DNA of 21,229 nt from the NCBI GenBank assembly GCA_036521995.1, contig DATDGR010000038.1, forward strand, positions 1-21,229, read 5' to 3'. Positions 1 to 7,088 of this stretch are shown piece by piece. Positions within the stretch are counted from its first letter, which is position 1, and the number at the start of each line of letters is the position of its first letter. A program made the translations under genes and the position numbers. This stretch comes from Gp13-AA77 sp036521995 (GTDB lineage Bacteria > Acidobacteriota > Terriglobia > UBA7540). The notes under the pieces are model-generated. The model worked only from the letters and a program-made list of their open reading frames with translations, did not search any database and had not been told where the DNA came from.

Positions 1-511
1 CTGGGTGTTCTACGCCGCGCCGAGGCGAGGGCTGAATCTGGGGCCAGAGGCCGGGACCGTGACAAACAGACCTGGGAGGTCCCCTGGAATGAATCAGATA
101 AGAAATCGACTTTTGAAGTTACCGGTCAATGAGCGTGACACGATATAGCCCTTCAGTTAACGCCAAATTCAGTGGCGGCAGACTGGTCGTGGGCAGCCGA
201 GGTTTAGTCCTGAGAATCGTTGCCGAGACTCCGGAAACGGGGCCATCATGAAGGTAGGTTTGACAAGGAAAGCTCAAAAAGTATGGATGGCGTTTATAAT
301 CAATCAGATAGGCAAAAGATGGTGCCAGGCCAAGCCAGAATGTCCTTTAGAATCAACAAAAATGAAGGCCACACCCAAAAGCCGGTCCGTGGCGATGAGC
401 CGAGCCCTTTCCAGCACGAGTGCGCACGGATGGTGTACACTCGCAGCCATCCGGGACGCTTCAGTGGGGTCTCGGCCAGAGGTTAAATTTGGGCTCATCA
501 GAGGAGCGCTC
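1..511. other. Non-coding leader region, no gene supported
   Basis: No open frame here has a Shine-Dalgarno sequence, protein-like composition or a recognisable domain. The upstream extension of the phosphofructokinase frame to 248 is basic, low in hydrophobic residues and does not resemble the family, so it is treated as untranslated. Two short similar tracts are present (AATGAATCAGATA near 88 and AATCAATCAGATA near 298), too weak to call a repeat family. A possible sigma70-like promoter is listed separately. Confidence 0.5.
260..300 (+). promoter_or_regulatory. Candidate sigma70 promoter for the phosphofructokinase gene
   Basis: TTGACA at 260-265 is a perfect -35 box. TATGGA at 282-287 (16 bp spacer) could be its -10, and a perfect TATAAT lies at 295-300 but is 29 bp away. 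Either would give a leader of about 200 nt before the ATG at 512. This is a pattern match only. Confidence 0.3.
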
Positions 512-1699
512 ATGCCTGCTAAGCGCATCGGGATCCTGACGGGTGGTGGCGACGTGCCCGGTCTGAATTCGATTATCAAAACGGTGGTTTATCGCGGCAG
601 TGAAATCAACGGCGAAGTCATCGGAATCCGCCGCGGGTGGGAAGGCCTGACCCACGTGGACTTGAAGGATCCGGCCAGCCGCACGCGTTACATCCTCCCC
701 TTGAACCGCGAAAACACACGCACCATTGACCGCACCGGCGGCACCTTCCTGCACACCTCGCGCACCAACCCCGCCCGCATGAGCCAACTGCCGCCGGTCT
801 GCGCCGACGGCGAATTCCCCAGGCTGGAAAGCAGCCGCAAAGGCGTCACTTCCACCGTCTACGACGTCACCGCGCAGGTGCTCAAGAACATCGACAGCTT
901 GGCCCTTGACTACGTGATCGCCATCGGGGGTGACGATACCCTGAGCTACGCGGCCCGGCTCGACCGCGAAGGCGTGAAGGTGATCGCCATTCCCAAGACC
1001 ATGGACAACGACGTGCGGAACACGGAATACTGCATCGGGTTCTCCACCGCCATCACCCGCGCCATGGAGGCCATCGACCGGCAGCGAACCACGGTGGGGT
1101 CGCACGAGCGCATCGGCATCTTCCGGGTGTTCGGGCGCGACGCCGGTTACACGGCGCTCTACACCGCCTACGTGAGCTCGGTACGGTGCTGCATCCCGGA
1201 GTACAAGTTCAACCTGCCACACCTGATCGAACTCTTGCAGAAGGACAAGAAGCTTAACCCCAGCAATTACGCCCTCGTGATCCTTTCGGAGGGCGCGGAG
1301 TGGGAAGGCTATCACGTGCGCGAGTACGGCGAGCCGGACGCGTTCGGTCATCGCAAGAAGGCGAACGTGGGCGAGGCTCTGAGCGACGAGATCAAGAAGG
1401 CCACCTGCGAAGAGACCATCGTAAGCGATCTTACCTACGACTTGCGCAGCGGCAGTCCGGACTTTGTGGACAAGCTGGTGGCCTCCACCTTCGCCAGTAT
1501 GGCTCTGGACTGCATCGAGAAGGGTGAGCATGGCGTGATGATGGCCATTTCGCACGGCTGCTATGCCGCCGCGCCCATTCCCGATCCAAAGCTCGGGCCG
1601 CGCGAGGTAGACATCGAGACCATGTACAACACCGAGCGCTACCGGCCCAACTACTCGCACCAGCTCGGCTTGCCGATCTTCCTCACGCGGGCCTGCTGA
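512..1699 (+). CDS. 6-phosphofructokinase, probably pyrophosphate-dependent
   Basis: This 395-residue cytoplasmic enzyme of the phosphofructokinase A family phosphorylates fructose 6-phosphate to fructose 1,6-bisphosphate. Visible motifs are GGGDVPGLN (residues 11-19), GGTFLHTSRTNP (76-87), GGDDT (139-143), PKTMDND (161-167) and FGRDAGY (207-213). In the E. coli ATP enzyme the residues at the GGD-G and P-G-TIDND positions are glycines (104 and 124). Here they are Asp142 and Lys162, the established signature of PPi use, which would make the step reversible. The start at 512 is preceded by GAGGAG at 501-506. The open frame continues to 248, but that extension has no family similarity. The length fits the longer PPi-type enzymes rather than the roughly 320-residue ATP enzyme. 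The gene stands alone and converges on the minus-strand gene ending at 1845. Confidence 0.93.
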   Translation: MPAKRIGILTGGGDVPGLNSIIKTVVYRGSEINGEVIGIRRGWEGLTHVDLKDPASRTRYILPLNRENTRTIDRTGGTFLHTSRTNPARMSQLPPVCADGEFPRLESSRKGVTSTVYDVTAQVLKNIDSLALDYVIAIGGDDTLSYAARLDREGVKVIAIPKTMDNDVRNTEYCIGFSTAITRAMEAIDRQRTTVGSHERIGIFRVFGRDAGYTALYTAYVSSVRCCIPEYKFNLPHLIELLQKDKKLNPSNYALVILSEGAEWEGYHVREYGEPDAFGHRKKANVGEALSDEIKKATCEETIVSDLTYDLRSGSPDFVDKLVASTFASMALDCIEKGEHGVMMAISHGCYAAAPIPDPKLGPREVDIETMYNTERYRPNYSHQLGLPIFLTRAC

Positions 1700-1844
1700 C
1701 TTCGGTCCAGAGGCCGATCGCATGGCGCCGGCGAACACTGACCGTTCGTGTATTGCTCAGCCTCGGGAGCGGCACACGCCTGACACGCGCCACCCGATTG
1801 CTCGGAGTCTGGCGTTTCTCGACGTCGCGTACTTCGGGCACCGC

Positions 1845-2663
1845 TTAAGGCTGATCCGACAGATGCCGACGCATTTCAGAGTACCGCTGATCTGCTTGCG
1901 GCCATTGTTGACGTATTTGATCAGGTACCGGAACCTGCAGCCTCTCTAACTCGAGACGCTCGAGCTCCGACGGATTCACTTCCTTGTAATCAGTTCTTTC
2001 GGCGAACCAGGCGGAATCTGACAGTTGAAATTTCAGGGAGACTGCCAACTCTTCCGACTGCCGGCGGAAGGACCCGTCGGGTTGCCGGACATCCAACCGG
2101 TTCCGCAGGGGCTCACAGCCCAGATCTGGGGCGAGCCACGAGGTCACCTGATCGTCAGCGCTGGCGGGCCATTTTACTACGGTCACGCGGTGACCCAGAA
2201 CGGTGCTGTAACCGACGAACTGGTCAGAAGCCCTTGCACAGTTTTCCGGCGGATGCAGAATCCATGCGTTGCGGGCCTTCAGGGCCTGGCCTGAGTATAG
2301 GGGTCGCCATGTAGTCTTAGCGCCGATGTCGTCCACGATTGTTGCGGAATCGCCGTTCATATGGTCCAGCACCCTTACAGTTCTGTCCACTGGGTAAGTG
2401 AACTCGGTGATTCGTGCAGTGTTTCCGTCCGGACGACGGGCCACAGTCTTTCTGGCTAGGAGACGACCGGCGGGTTCGATCTTGTATGAGTAAGACTCTA
2501 TTTGCAAAACGAAGGCAACCGGCGTCGTTTGCGCTAAAGCGAACCGGCGAATCGTGAGTGCTTTCGTCGTATAGTAACATGCAGCGATAAGCGTTGCTGC
2601 CGCGATCGGGGCGTACCACCGGCTACCCATGACAAGCGATCTGATGTACTTCGCTGTATACAT
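1845..2663 (-). CDS. Membrane-anchored protein of unknown function
   Basis: I do not recognise this 272-residue protein. The start at 2663 is chosen because GGGAGAAG lies just upstream; the frame is open to 2900, but that extension overlaps the cysteine-rich gene and looks like shadow. Residues 16-32 (WYAPIAAATLIAACYYT) form one membrane helix or uncleaved signal anchor, so the remainder is probably extracytoplasmic. The soluble part contains two cysteines (ENC and LGC contexts), beta-rich stretches, and a charged C-terminal helix with the repeat-like ELERLELERL. It begins 52 bp after the cysteine-rich secreted protein gene on the same strand, so the two are probably co-transcribed and may act together outside the membrane. 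Any specific function would be a guess. Confidence 0.6.
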   Translation of the reverse strand: MYTAKYIRSLVMGSRWYAPIAAATLIAACYYTTKALTIRRFALAQTTPVAFVLQIESYSYKIEPAGRLLARKTVARRPDGNTARITEFTYPVDRTVRVLDHMNGDSATIVDDIGAKTTWRPLYSGQALKARNAWILHPPENCARASDQFVGYSTVLGHRVTVVKWPASADDQVTSWLAPDLGCEPLRNRLDVRQPDGSFRRQSEELAVSLKFQLSDSAWFAERTDYKEVNPSELERLELERLQVPVPDQIRQQWPQADQRYSEMRRHLSDQP

Positions 2664-2715
2664 AGGCTCTTCTCCCTTCCGAAAATCAGTTCCGAAATCA
2701 TCAATTGAGTAGGCG

Positions 2716-3068
2716 TTAACCACAGGTAGCGCCGCAGAGGGCGCTAGGGCTGCATGCAAACAGCGTGCACAGCGAACCGCAGTTCTGGCCACACGACCCG
2801 CTGCCAGAACAGCAGAACTGCACGCACTCGAACTGATAGTTAAAGTCACACTCCGTGGCCGAATAGCATCTCTGCAAGTTCCCAATGCCCTGAATGCCAC
2901 CGGTACAACTCGCGGTGCCAGACCTCGCGCCGGCGAAACTCGCCAAAACGCAGGCCAATACGAGCAGGAGGAAAACGCGTGGTCCGTCTAGAAAAAACAG
3001 ATGGTTTTGTTGGTTCAGGCCTTCATCGTAGAGGTGTCGTTCGTGGGTGCCTCCTTTGTATTCTCCAT
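2716..3068 (-). pseudogene. Cysteine-rich secreted small protein, frame broken near the start
   Basis: In the frame ending at 2716 the product has a hydrophobic export helix (VFLLLVLACVLASF), a likely signal peptidase site after AGA, and about 66 mature residues with 12 cysteines, including FCC and a C-terminal GATCG. That frame has no convincing start. The ATG at 3068 (minus) has AGGAG five bases upstream and encodes MENTKEAPTNDTSTMKA, then meets TGA. One extra C in the GGCCTG tract near 3017 would join it to the exported frame. I therefore describe one gene with a single-base deletion, a sequencing error or a -1 slip. The mature part resembles disulfide-rich secreted peptides, but I recognise no family. 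It sits upstream of the anchored 272-residue protein. Confidence 0.5.
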
Positions 3069-3373
3069 ACCATCTCCTATCTTGTTTGTCAATAGATTTC
3101 TTGCGAAGACTTCTGCCTAAGGGAGCACCAATAGCGGCGCGCCTGGTCGAAAGATCTGGCCTGCTCATACCTGGCCTTTGATTTCAAAACCCTTGCTGAG
3201 AGAACTGTTTTGTCGCTACCTCTTGTAATTGCAATAACCCACCAACGCCCAGAGTGTTCGCGCCACCCTTGGGTAAAGGTGCGCCACGAAAAACCCACGA
3301 AGGACGCCCGGCTTCGTGCTAGAGTCCTCTCTCGGGTGTCCCAGGAATTGAAGGTTGGACCTCAGGAGGCGTC
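3069..3373. other. Intergenic region between divergent genes
   Basis: This 305 bp stretch separates the minus-strand cysteine-rich gene from the plus-strand oxidoreductase and should contain both promoters. TTGACA on the minus strand (3092-3087) lies only about 25 nt upstream of the ATG at 3068, so it would place transcription inside that frame. No coding frame here is convincing. A perfect dyad at 3296-3318 is listed separately. Confidence 0.4.
3296..3318. promoter_or_regulatory. Perfect inverted repeat, possible operator or leader hairpin
   Basis: CACGAAG at 3296-3302 and CTTCGTG at 3312-3318 are exact reverse complements around a 9-base centre. It lies 56 bp before the start of the oxidoreductase gene, and CCACGAA occurs again just upstream near 3284. 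Size and position suit a transcription factor dyad or a leader hairpin. No regulator gene is adjacent to support either. Confidence 0.35.
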
Positions 3374-4507
3374 ATGTCGAGAAGAGTTTGCAATTACATA
3401 GGGCCTTTATTGCTGGTCCTGATGGTAGGTCTTTCGCCCGCAGTGGCTCAAGCGCAGGGTGCAGGCGCCTCCAAGACGCGCCTCGCGATCGTTGGCCTTG
3501 ATCATGACCACGTCTGGGGAATACTGAATGATATCGCCAGCGAACCGCAAGCTGAGCTGGTGGCGATAGCCGATCCTCATCCGGACCTGGTGGCGAAAGC
3601 GAAGGCGCGCGTGCCGTCGAGCGTCAAGTTCTACGACGACTACGTGAAGATGCTCGACGAGGCCAAGCCTGACGCCGTGATTGTGACCACGGAGAACGAC
3701 AAGCACCTGGCGATCCTGCGCGAGTGCGCGCAGCGCCACATTCATTACTCCACCGAGAAGCCCATGGCGACCACGGGCGCCGACGCCCGCGAGATGGAGC
3801 GCCTGGCCGAGGAGGCGCGTATCAAGCTGATGGTGAACTACTGGAACGCCTGGGTTGCGCCCACTCACGACCTGTTCCATCGCGTGCAGGCAGGCGATCT
3901 CGGTCCGGTTCAGAAGATCCTCGCGCAGCAAGGTCACCAAGGGCCCAAGGAGATCGGGGTCAGCCCGGAGTTCGCGGACTGGCTCTATGACCCGGTGAAA
4001 AACGGCGGAGGCGCGATCATGGACTTCGGCACCTACGGAGCGGAGTGGGCGATGTGGCTGAAAGGCCGGCCCAAGCGGGTCTTTGCCTACACGTTGAAGC
4101 TGAAGACCGATCAGCACAACGCCGTGGACGACGACGCCACCATCGTGCTTGAGTATCCGGATGCAGTGGGCGTCATCGAGGCCTCTTGGGATTGGCCTCG
4201 CGACAAGGGCCAAGTGGAAGTCTACGGACCGAAAGGCAGTCTGCTGGCCACCGAGACCGAGCTGTTCTTCCAGCCGCCTGCCGGCACCAAGGCCGATCCG
4301 AAAATGCCCGAAGGAGAGCCGCTTCAGCTTCAGCCTGTGCTTCAGGACACCTCGAATCCGGTCACCTATTTCGTGGATTGCATTCGCAACGACAAGCCGA
4401 TTGAGAACCCGGTCTCGGGCGCAATGAACGTCGGAGTAGTGGAGATTCTGGACGCGGCCCGGGAGTCAATTCGCACCGGACGCGCCGTCGAGATGACTTC
4501 GAAATAG
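3374..4507 (+). CDS. Exported Gfo/Idh/MocA family oxidoreductase
   Basis: This 377-residue NAD(P)-dependent sugar or inositol dehydrogenase-like protein starts with a signal peptide (residues 1-28, ending AVAQAQG), so it probably acts in the periplasm. The start has CAGGAGG four bases upstream. The Rossmann part begins RLAIVGLDHDHVWG (36-49), where HDH replaces the usual GxGxxG turn. The hallmark EKPM (128-131) supplies the catalytic lysine Lys129. The C-terminal domain has GGGAIMDFGTYGAEW (211-225); the position normally held by the catalytic histidine in DxGxH reads Tyr221. The substrate cannot be named. No cofactor-loading or sugar transport genes are adjacent. It converges on the atpE gene across a hairpin at 4548-4582. 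Confidence 0.88.
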   Translation: MSRRVCNYIGPLLLVLMVGLSPAVAQAQGAGASKTRLAIVGLDHDHVWGILNDIASEPQAELVAIADPHPDLVAKAKARVPSSVKFYDDYVKMLDEAKPDAVIVTTENDKHLAILRECAQRHIHYSTEKPMATTGADAREMERLAEEARIKLMVNYWNAWVAPTHDLFHRVQAGDLGPVQKILAQQGHQGPKEIGVSPEFADWLYDPVKNGGGAIMDFGTYGAEWAMWLKGRPKRVFAYTLKLKTDQHNAVDDDATIVLEYPDAVGVIEASWDWPRDKGQVEVYGPKGSLLATETELFFQPPAGTKADPKMPEGEPLQLQPVLQDTSNPVTYFVDCIRNDKPIENPVSGAMNVGVVEILDAARESIRTGRAVEMTSK

Positions 4508-4547
4508 GCTAGATGAATAAGCTAATACCTCACGCAGGTCCCAAAGC

Positions 4548-4582
4548 CCGCCGGCGTGCCCTTGAGCTGCGCAGGCCGGCGG
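4548..4582. terminator. Hairpin between convergent genes, possible bidirectional terminator
   Basis: CCGCCGGC at 4548-4555 pairs perfectly with GCCGGCGG at 4575-4582. A further three pairs (TGC 4557-4559 with GCA 4571-4573) follow a G-G mismatch. It lies between the stops of the oxidoreductase (4507) and atpE (4605). There is no U-tract on either side, so intrinsic termination is uncertain. Confidence 0.4.
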
Positions 4583-4604
4583 ACTCCGAGGTTGTGAGAG
4601 CCGC

Positions 4605-4919
4605 TTACTTGATCTTCAGGAACACGATGGCCAGCGTGTAGAGCGCCAGGGATTCGATCAGAATCAGTCCCAGGATCAGAAACAGGAAGATGTGAGGACG
4701 GGCGCCCGGATTGCGCGCCACGCCTTCGCAGGCCGAGGCCGTAGCCCGGCCCTGGCCGAGACCGCACAGCCCTGAGGCGATGGCCATGCCAAAGACCGCG
4801 ATGCCAGGTCCCCAGCTTGCTCCTCCTCCGCCCGCCGCCTCCGACCCCTGTGCGAACAGGGGCGCCGCCAGCAGCAGCGAAGTGATGGCTGTTAAGCCCA
4901 ACATGACTTTCCGCGTCAT
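4605..4919 (-). CDS. atpE: ATP synthase F0 subunit c
   Basis: This is the rotor-ring proteolipid, 104 residues. A signal-peptide-like leader (1-24, ending PLFAQ) and a Gly/Ala linker precede the usual two-helix hairpin. Helix 1 has GLGQG (53-57) and the loop has CEGVARNPGARP (64-75), the conserved polar loop that contacts F1. Helix 2 carries IESLALY (88-94) with ion-binding Glu89. Gln56, Glu89, Ser90 and Tyr94 match four ligand or support positions of the Ilyobacter sodium-binding c subunit, but the Thr that follows Ser there is Leu91 here. The start at 4919 has AAGGAG five bases upstream. It is the last gene of the F0 cluster and lies 159 bp after atpB; no b subunit gene follows. Confidence 0.95.
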   Translation of the reverse strand: MTRKVMLGLTAITSLLLAAPLFAQGSEAAGGGGASWGPGIAVFGMAIASGLCGLGQGRATASACEGVARNPGARPHIFLFLILGLILIESLALYTLAIVFLKIK

Positions 4920-4992
4920 TTTCTCTCCTTGCCTGACCTGTCCGTAGATTAGCCAGGCTTTTATGTAATGGGAGCCAGGAGGTGGTGACCCG

Positions 4993-5008
4993 TTCGCTTG
5001 GGAGCGAA
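4993..5008. other. Small stem-loop between atpB and atpE
   Basis: TTCGCT at 4993-4998 pairs with AGCGAA at 5003-5008 over a TGGG loop; two more C-G pairs follow outside one mismatch. It lies in the 159 bp gap between atpB and atpE. A role in adjusting the ratio of c to a subunits (mRNA processing or stability) is possible but is inference from position. Confidence 0.3.
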
Positions 5009-5078
5009 GGGCCTCACGCTGGCGCCGATGATGCCCAACTCGACTTCAGAATCGCAACCGCCCGATGGCGCGATCCGC

Positions 5079-5819
5079 TCAGTGTTCTTCCGCCACCGCC
5101 AGGCTGATGTAGACGGCCGGCAGAATCATGAAGACGTAGGCCTGCAGCAGCGACACAAAAACGTGCAAGGCCATGAAGATTGAGGGAACCAGCAACGGAA
5201 CCAGGCCTGCAAAGACCTCTTCGATCAAATTGCCCACCAGCATGTTGGCCCAAAGACGAACGCTCAAGGAAAGCATCCGAAAGCTGTTGCTGATAACCTC
5301 GAGCGGGAACATCAGCACCGCGATGGCGGCTACCGGCCCGCAGAGCGTCTTAAGGTAGCCCAGGACTCCGTGCTGGCGGATGCCGTGGTAGTTGTAGTAT
5401 AGAAAGGCGACCACCGCACAGCCCAGCGTGGTGTAGATGGTAGCCGTAGGGGTCTCCATGGTGGGAAAGATTCCGACCAGGTTGCAGATCAGCACGAACA
5501 TGCCGAGGGTGCCGATCAAGACCACATAGCGCCTTCCTTCGTGGCCGATCACGTCTTCCGCCAAGTTCTCGGTGAATTGCAGGTACACTTCCATGATCTG
5601 TTGGAACTTTCCCGGATTCTCCACCGAGAGGCGACGGCGCAGCACCCAGGCTCCGGCCACGATCAGCAGGACCACCAGTATTTCCCCTGCCATGTAACCG
5701 GGGATGGGATAAACGGGATCGGGATGAAAGCCCAACAGCGCCAGACCGGCCGCCACCGGGGCTCCGATCAGCTTGTTCATCAGGACGGTCAACCACACCA
5801 CGTGGTGTTCTTGAGGCAT
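5079..5819 (-). CDS. atpB: ATP synthase F0 subunit a
   Basis: This membrane stator subunit, 246 residues, forms the half-channels beside the c ring. The decisive segment is SNSFRMLSLSVRLWANML (about residues 177-194). It contains the invariant arginine in the SVRLWAN context, equivalent to E. coli Arg210, and the family's R-L-x-x-N-M pattern. Several other hydrophobic helices fit the five-to-six helix topology, and FPTMETPTA precedes the third. I place the start at 5819 (MPQEHHVVW), after AAGGAACCCGCG and just past the atpI stop at 5842. The frame is open to 5918, but the extra residues are basic and overlap atpI. It follows atpI by 22 bp in the same operon. Confidence 0.95.
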   Translation of the reverse strand: MPQEHHVVWLTVLMNKLIGAPVAAGLALLGFHPDPVYPIPGYMAGEILVVLLIVAGAWVLRRRLSVENPGKFQQIMEVYLQFTENLAEDVIGHEGRRYVVLIGTLGMFVLICNLVGIFPTMETPTATIYTTLGCAVVAFLYYNYHGIRQHGVLGYLKTLCGPVAAIAVLMFPLEVISNSFRMLSLSVRLWANMLVGNLIEEVFAGLVPLLVPSIFMALHVFVSLLQAYVFMILPAVYISLAVAEEH

Positions 5820-5841
5820 CGCGGGTTCCTTCTGGAATCGG

Positions 5842-6309
5842 TCAAGTGTGAAGTTGCGCCGGGGGCGTCCCGGGCGCTTCCAGTCCGGCCGGGCCGGAAG
5901 GCCCCTCGGACGTTCCATGCCCGAACACGGCCCTTGCCAGAAAGATCAGGCATTCGATCAGAGCCCCAGCCAGCGGTACAAAGAGCCCCGCGATGACGCC
6001 GCGCAGCGACAGACTGCCGGTGCGGTAGATGACCGCCAGCATGATGACCAGCAGCGGATAGCGCATCGCAAACCTGACCATCGTGCCGCGTGGCAGGCGC
6101 CTGTCACCGGAATCGAGCGCGGTCGCTACCGCCTGCTGCAGCCACCAATAGGCCAGGATCGCCACGCCGGAGCCGACGGCGAAGCCCGCCGCAAACCGCA
6201 GGTGGCCGCTGCCAAGCGCCACTAGCGCGCCCGCCATGGAGACTCCTGCCATCCAGCGCGGCAGGCGCGCCGCGGCGGAGTCCAACCAGACGCTACCGGT
6301 TTCGGCCAC
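5842..6309 (-). CDS. atpI: ATP synthase subunit I (AtpI-like)
   Basis: This 155-residue protein has four predicted membrane helices, around residues 20-35, 38-57, 84-98 and 101-125. It is followed directly by atpB, the standard position of AtpI, a c-ring assembly helper found in many F0 operons. The start is GTG at 6309 with GGGAG a few bases upstream, and it overlaps the end of the preceding small gene by 17 bp, which indicates translational coupling. The C-terminal tail after FGHG is rich in Pro, Gly and Ala and is probably disordered. Sequence conservation in this family is low, so the call rests on topology and context. Confidence 0.82.
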   Translation of the reverse strand: MAETGSVWLDSAAARLPRWMAGVSMAGALVALGSGHLRFAAGFAVGSGVAILAYWWLQQAVATALDSGDRRLPRGTMVRFAMRYPLLVIMLAVIYRTGSLSLRGVIAGLFVPLAGALIECLIFLARAVFGHGTSEGPSGPAGLEAPGTPPAQLHT

Positions 6310-6526
6310 TCTTCTCCCTCCGCATGACGGTGCGAATGACGTCGATAATACCCGCCGCTGCGCCCACCAGCGTCCCGATGAAAGCCAGAACCGGCGTGGT
6401 GTGCAAGTGCCGGTCCAGAAACCAGCCCAGTCCGTACCCGGCCACGGCGGTCACCGGAATGATAAAGCTGAGGCCGGTGTAAAAGGCGACTTGAGCCCAC
6501 GGGTTCACGCCACCTGGCCGCGGCAT
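6293..6526 (-). CDS. atpZ: AtpZ-like F0F1 ATPase accessory membrane protein
   Basis: This 77-residue protein has two membrane helices: FYTGLSFIIPVTAVAGYGLG (residues 15-34) and LAFIGTLVGAAAGIIDVI (47-64). The second includes the glycine-rich GxxxGAAAGI pattern of the AtpZ/ATPase gene 1 family, and a basic tail RREKSGRNR follows. It is the first gene of the atpZ-atpI-atpB-atpE cluster and overlaps atpI. Two ATG codons lie side by side (6529 and 6526). AGGAGGG touches the first, so the second has the better spacing. In other bacteria AtpZ works with AtpI in ion supply or assembly; that role is carried over by homology. Confidence 0.82.
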   Translation of the reverse strand: MPRPGGVNPWAQVAFYTGLSFIIPVTAVAGYGLGWFLDRHLHTTPVLAFIGTLVGAAAGIIDVIRTVMRREKSGRNR

Positions 6527-6629
6527 CATCCCTCCTGACGAAACCCAAGCCTCGAGGCAAAATCTCTCGGCGTGATCAGGAGCTGCAAGAGAACTGAATG
6601 TTCAACTCGGAACTGCAACGCTAAGAGCC

Positions 6630-6658
6630 ATTATATTCCAGAGCGCCGATTCGGGGAA
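6630..6658 (-). promoter_or_regulatory. Predicted promoter of the F0 operon
   Basis: On the minus strand a perfect -10 box TATAAT (6635-6630) is preceded, with a 17 bp spacer, by TTCCCC (6658-6653), a weak -35. Transcription would start near 6623, about 97 nt before the atpZ start. The weak -35 suggests dependence on an activator. Confidence 0.45.
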
Positions 6659-6796
6659 AGTGCGATCTGTTCGTGCTGCCTACCGCTTCGTCCCTGCGTT
6701 GGTTGGTGCAAGTGAACCCTGTTTTCAGCCTGTTTTCGGTGTAAGTCTCTGACAATGCTTGCCGAAGCTCACCTCAGGGGGAACGTTCGGGTCTTG

Positions 6797-6836
6797 GGTT
6801 CGTTTTGGGTTCGTTCTAGGTTCGTTTAGGTTCGTT
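6797..6836. repeat. Phased tandem array of GGTTCGTT boxes
   Basis: The octamer GGTTCGTT occurs exactly at 6797, 6808, 6819 and 6829, at intervals of 11, 11 and 10 bp, so all boxes face the same side of the helix. Another exact box lies at 6903 with a one-mismatch copy (GGTTTGTT) at 6913, again 10 bp apart, and GGTTCGCT lies at 6986. The array lies about 170 bp upstream of the predicted F0 operon promoter. It could be a cooperative protein-binding site or a degenerate simple repeat. Confidence 0.6.
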
Positions 6837-7088
6837 TTCTCCGATCGAACAACTCCATTTCGATTCTAAGGCACTTAGCGGATCCGTGTTGCGTCTAATT
6901 CGGGTTCGTTTGGGTTTGTTTTGTTGAGCAGATTTTCGCCTAGTTTTCGATATTACTATAACTTAATGTGCTGCTTACAAGTTTGGGTTCGCTTCGTAAG
7001 AACTTTGGTAATTTTATGGCACTTTAGGCGTTTAGTTCATTTGTAATAAGTCAGTTAGAGCCTTGGGATCGCTCGGCATTATTCACAT

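Noticed and set aside
248..511. N-terminal extension of the phosphofructokinase frame
   Set aside because: There is no family similarity, and GAGGAG precedes the family-like start MPAKRIGILTGGG at 512.
461..1738. Long minus-strand frame of 425 residues opposite the phosphofructokinase gene
   Set aside because: It is an antisense shadow of a clear gene in GC-rich DNA, with His/Val/Arg-rich composition and no domain.
3087..3092. TTGACA on the minus strand as promoter of the Cys-rich gene
   Set aside because: It would put the transcription start inside the reading frame that begins at 3068, and the matching -10 (TATGGA) is weak. A true promoter farther upstream is more likely.
5820..5918. 33-residue N-terminal extension of subunit a
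   Set aside because: It is basic, overlaps the end of atpI and lacks family similarity; the start at 5819 follows a purine-rich ribosome site.
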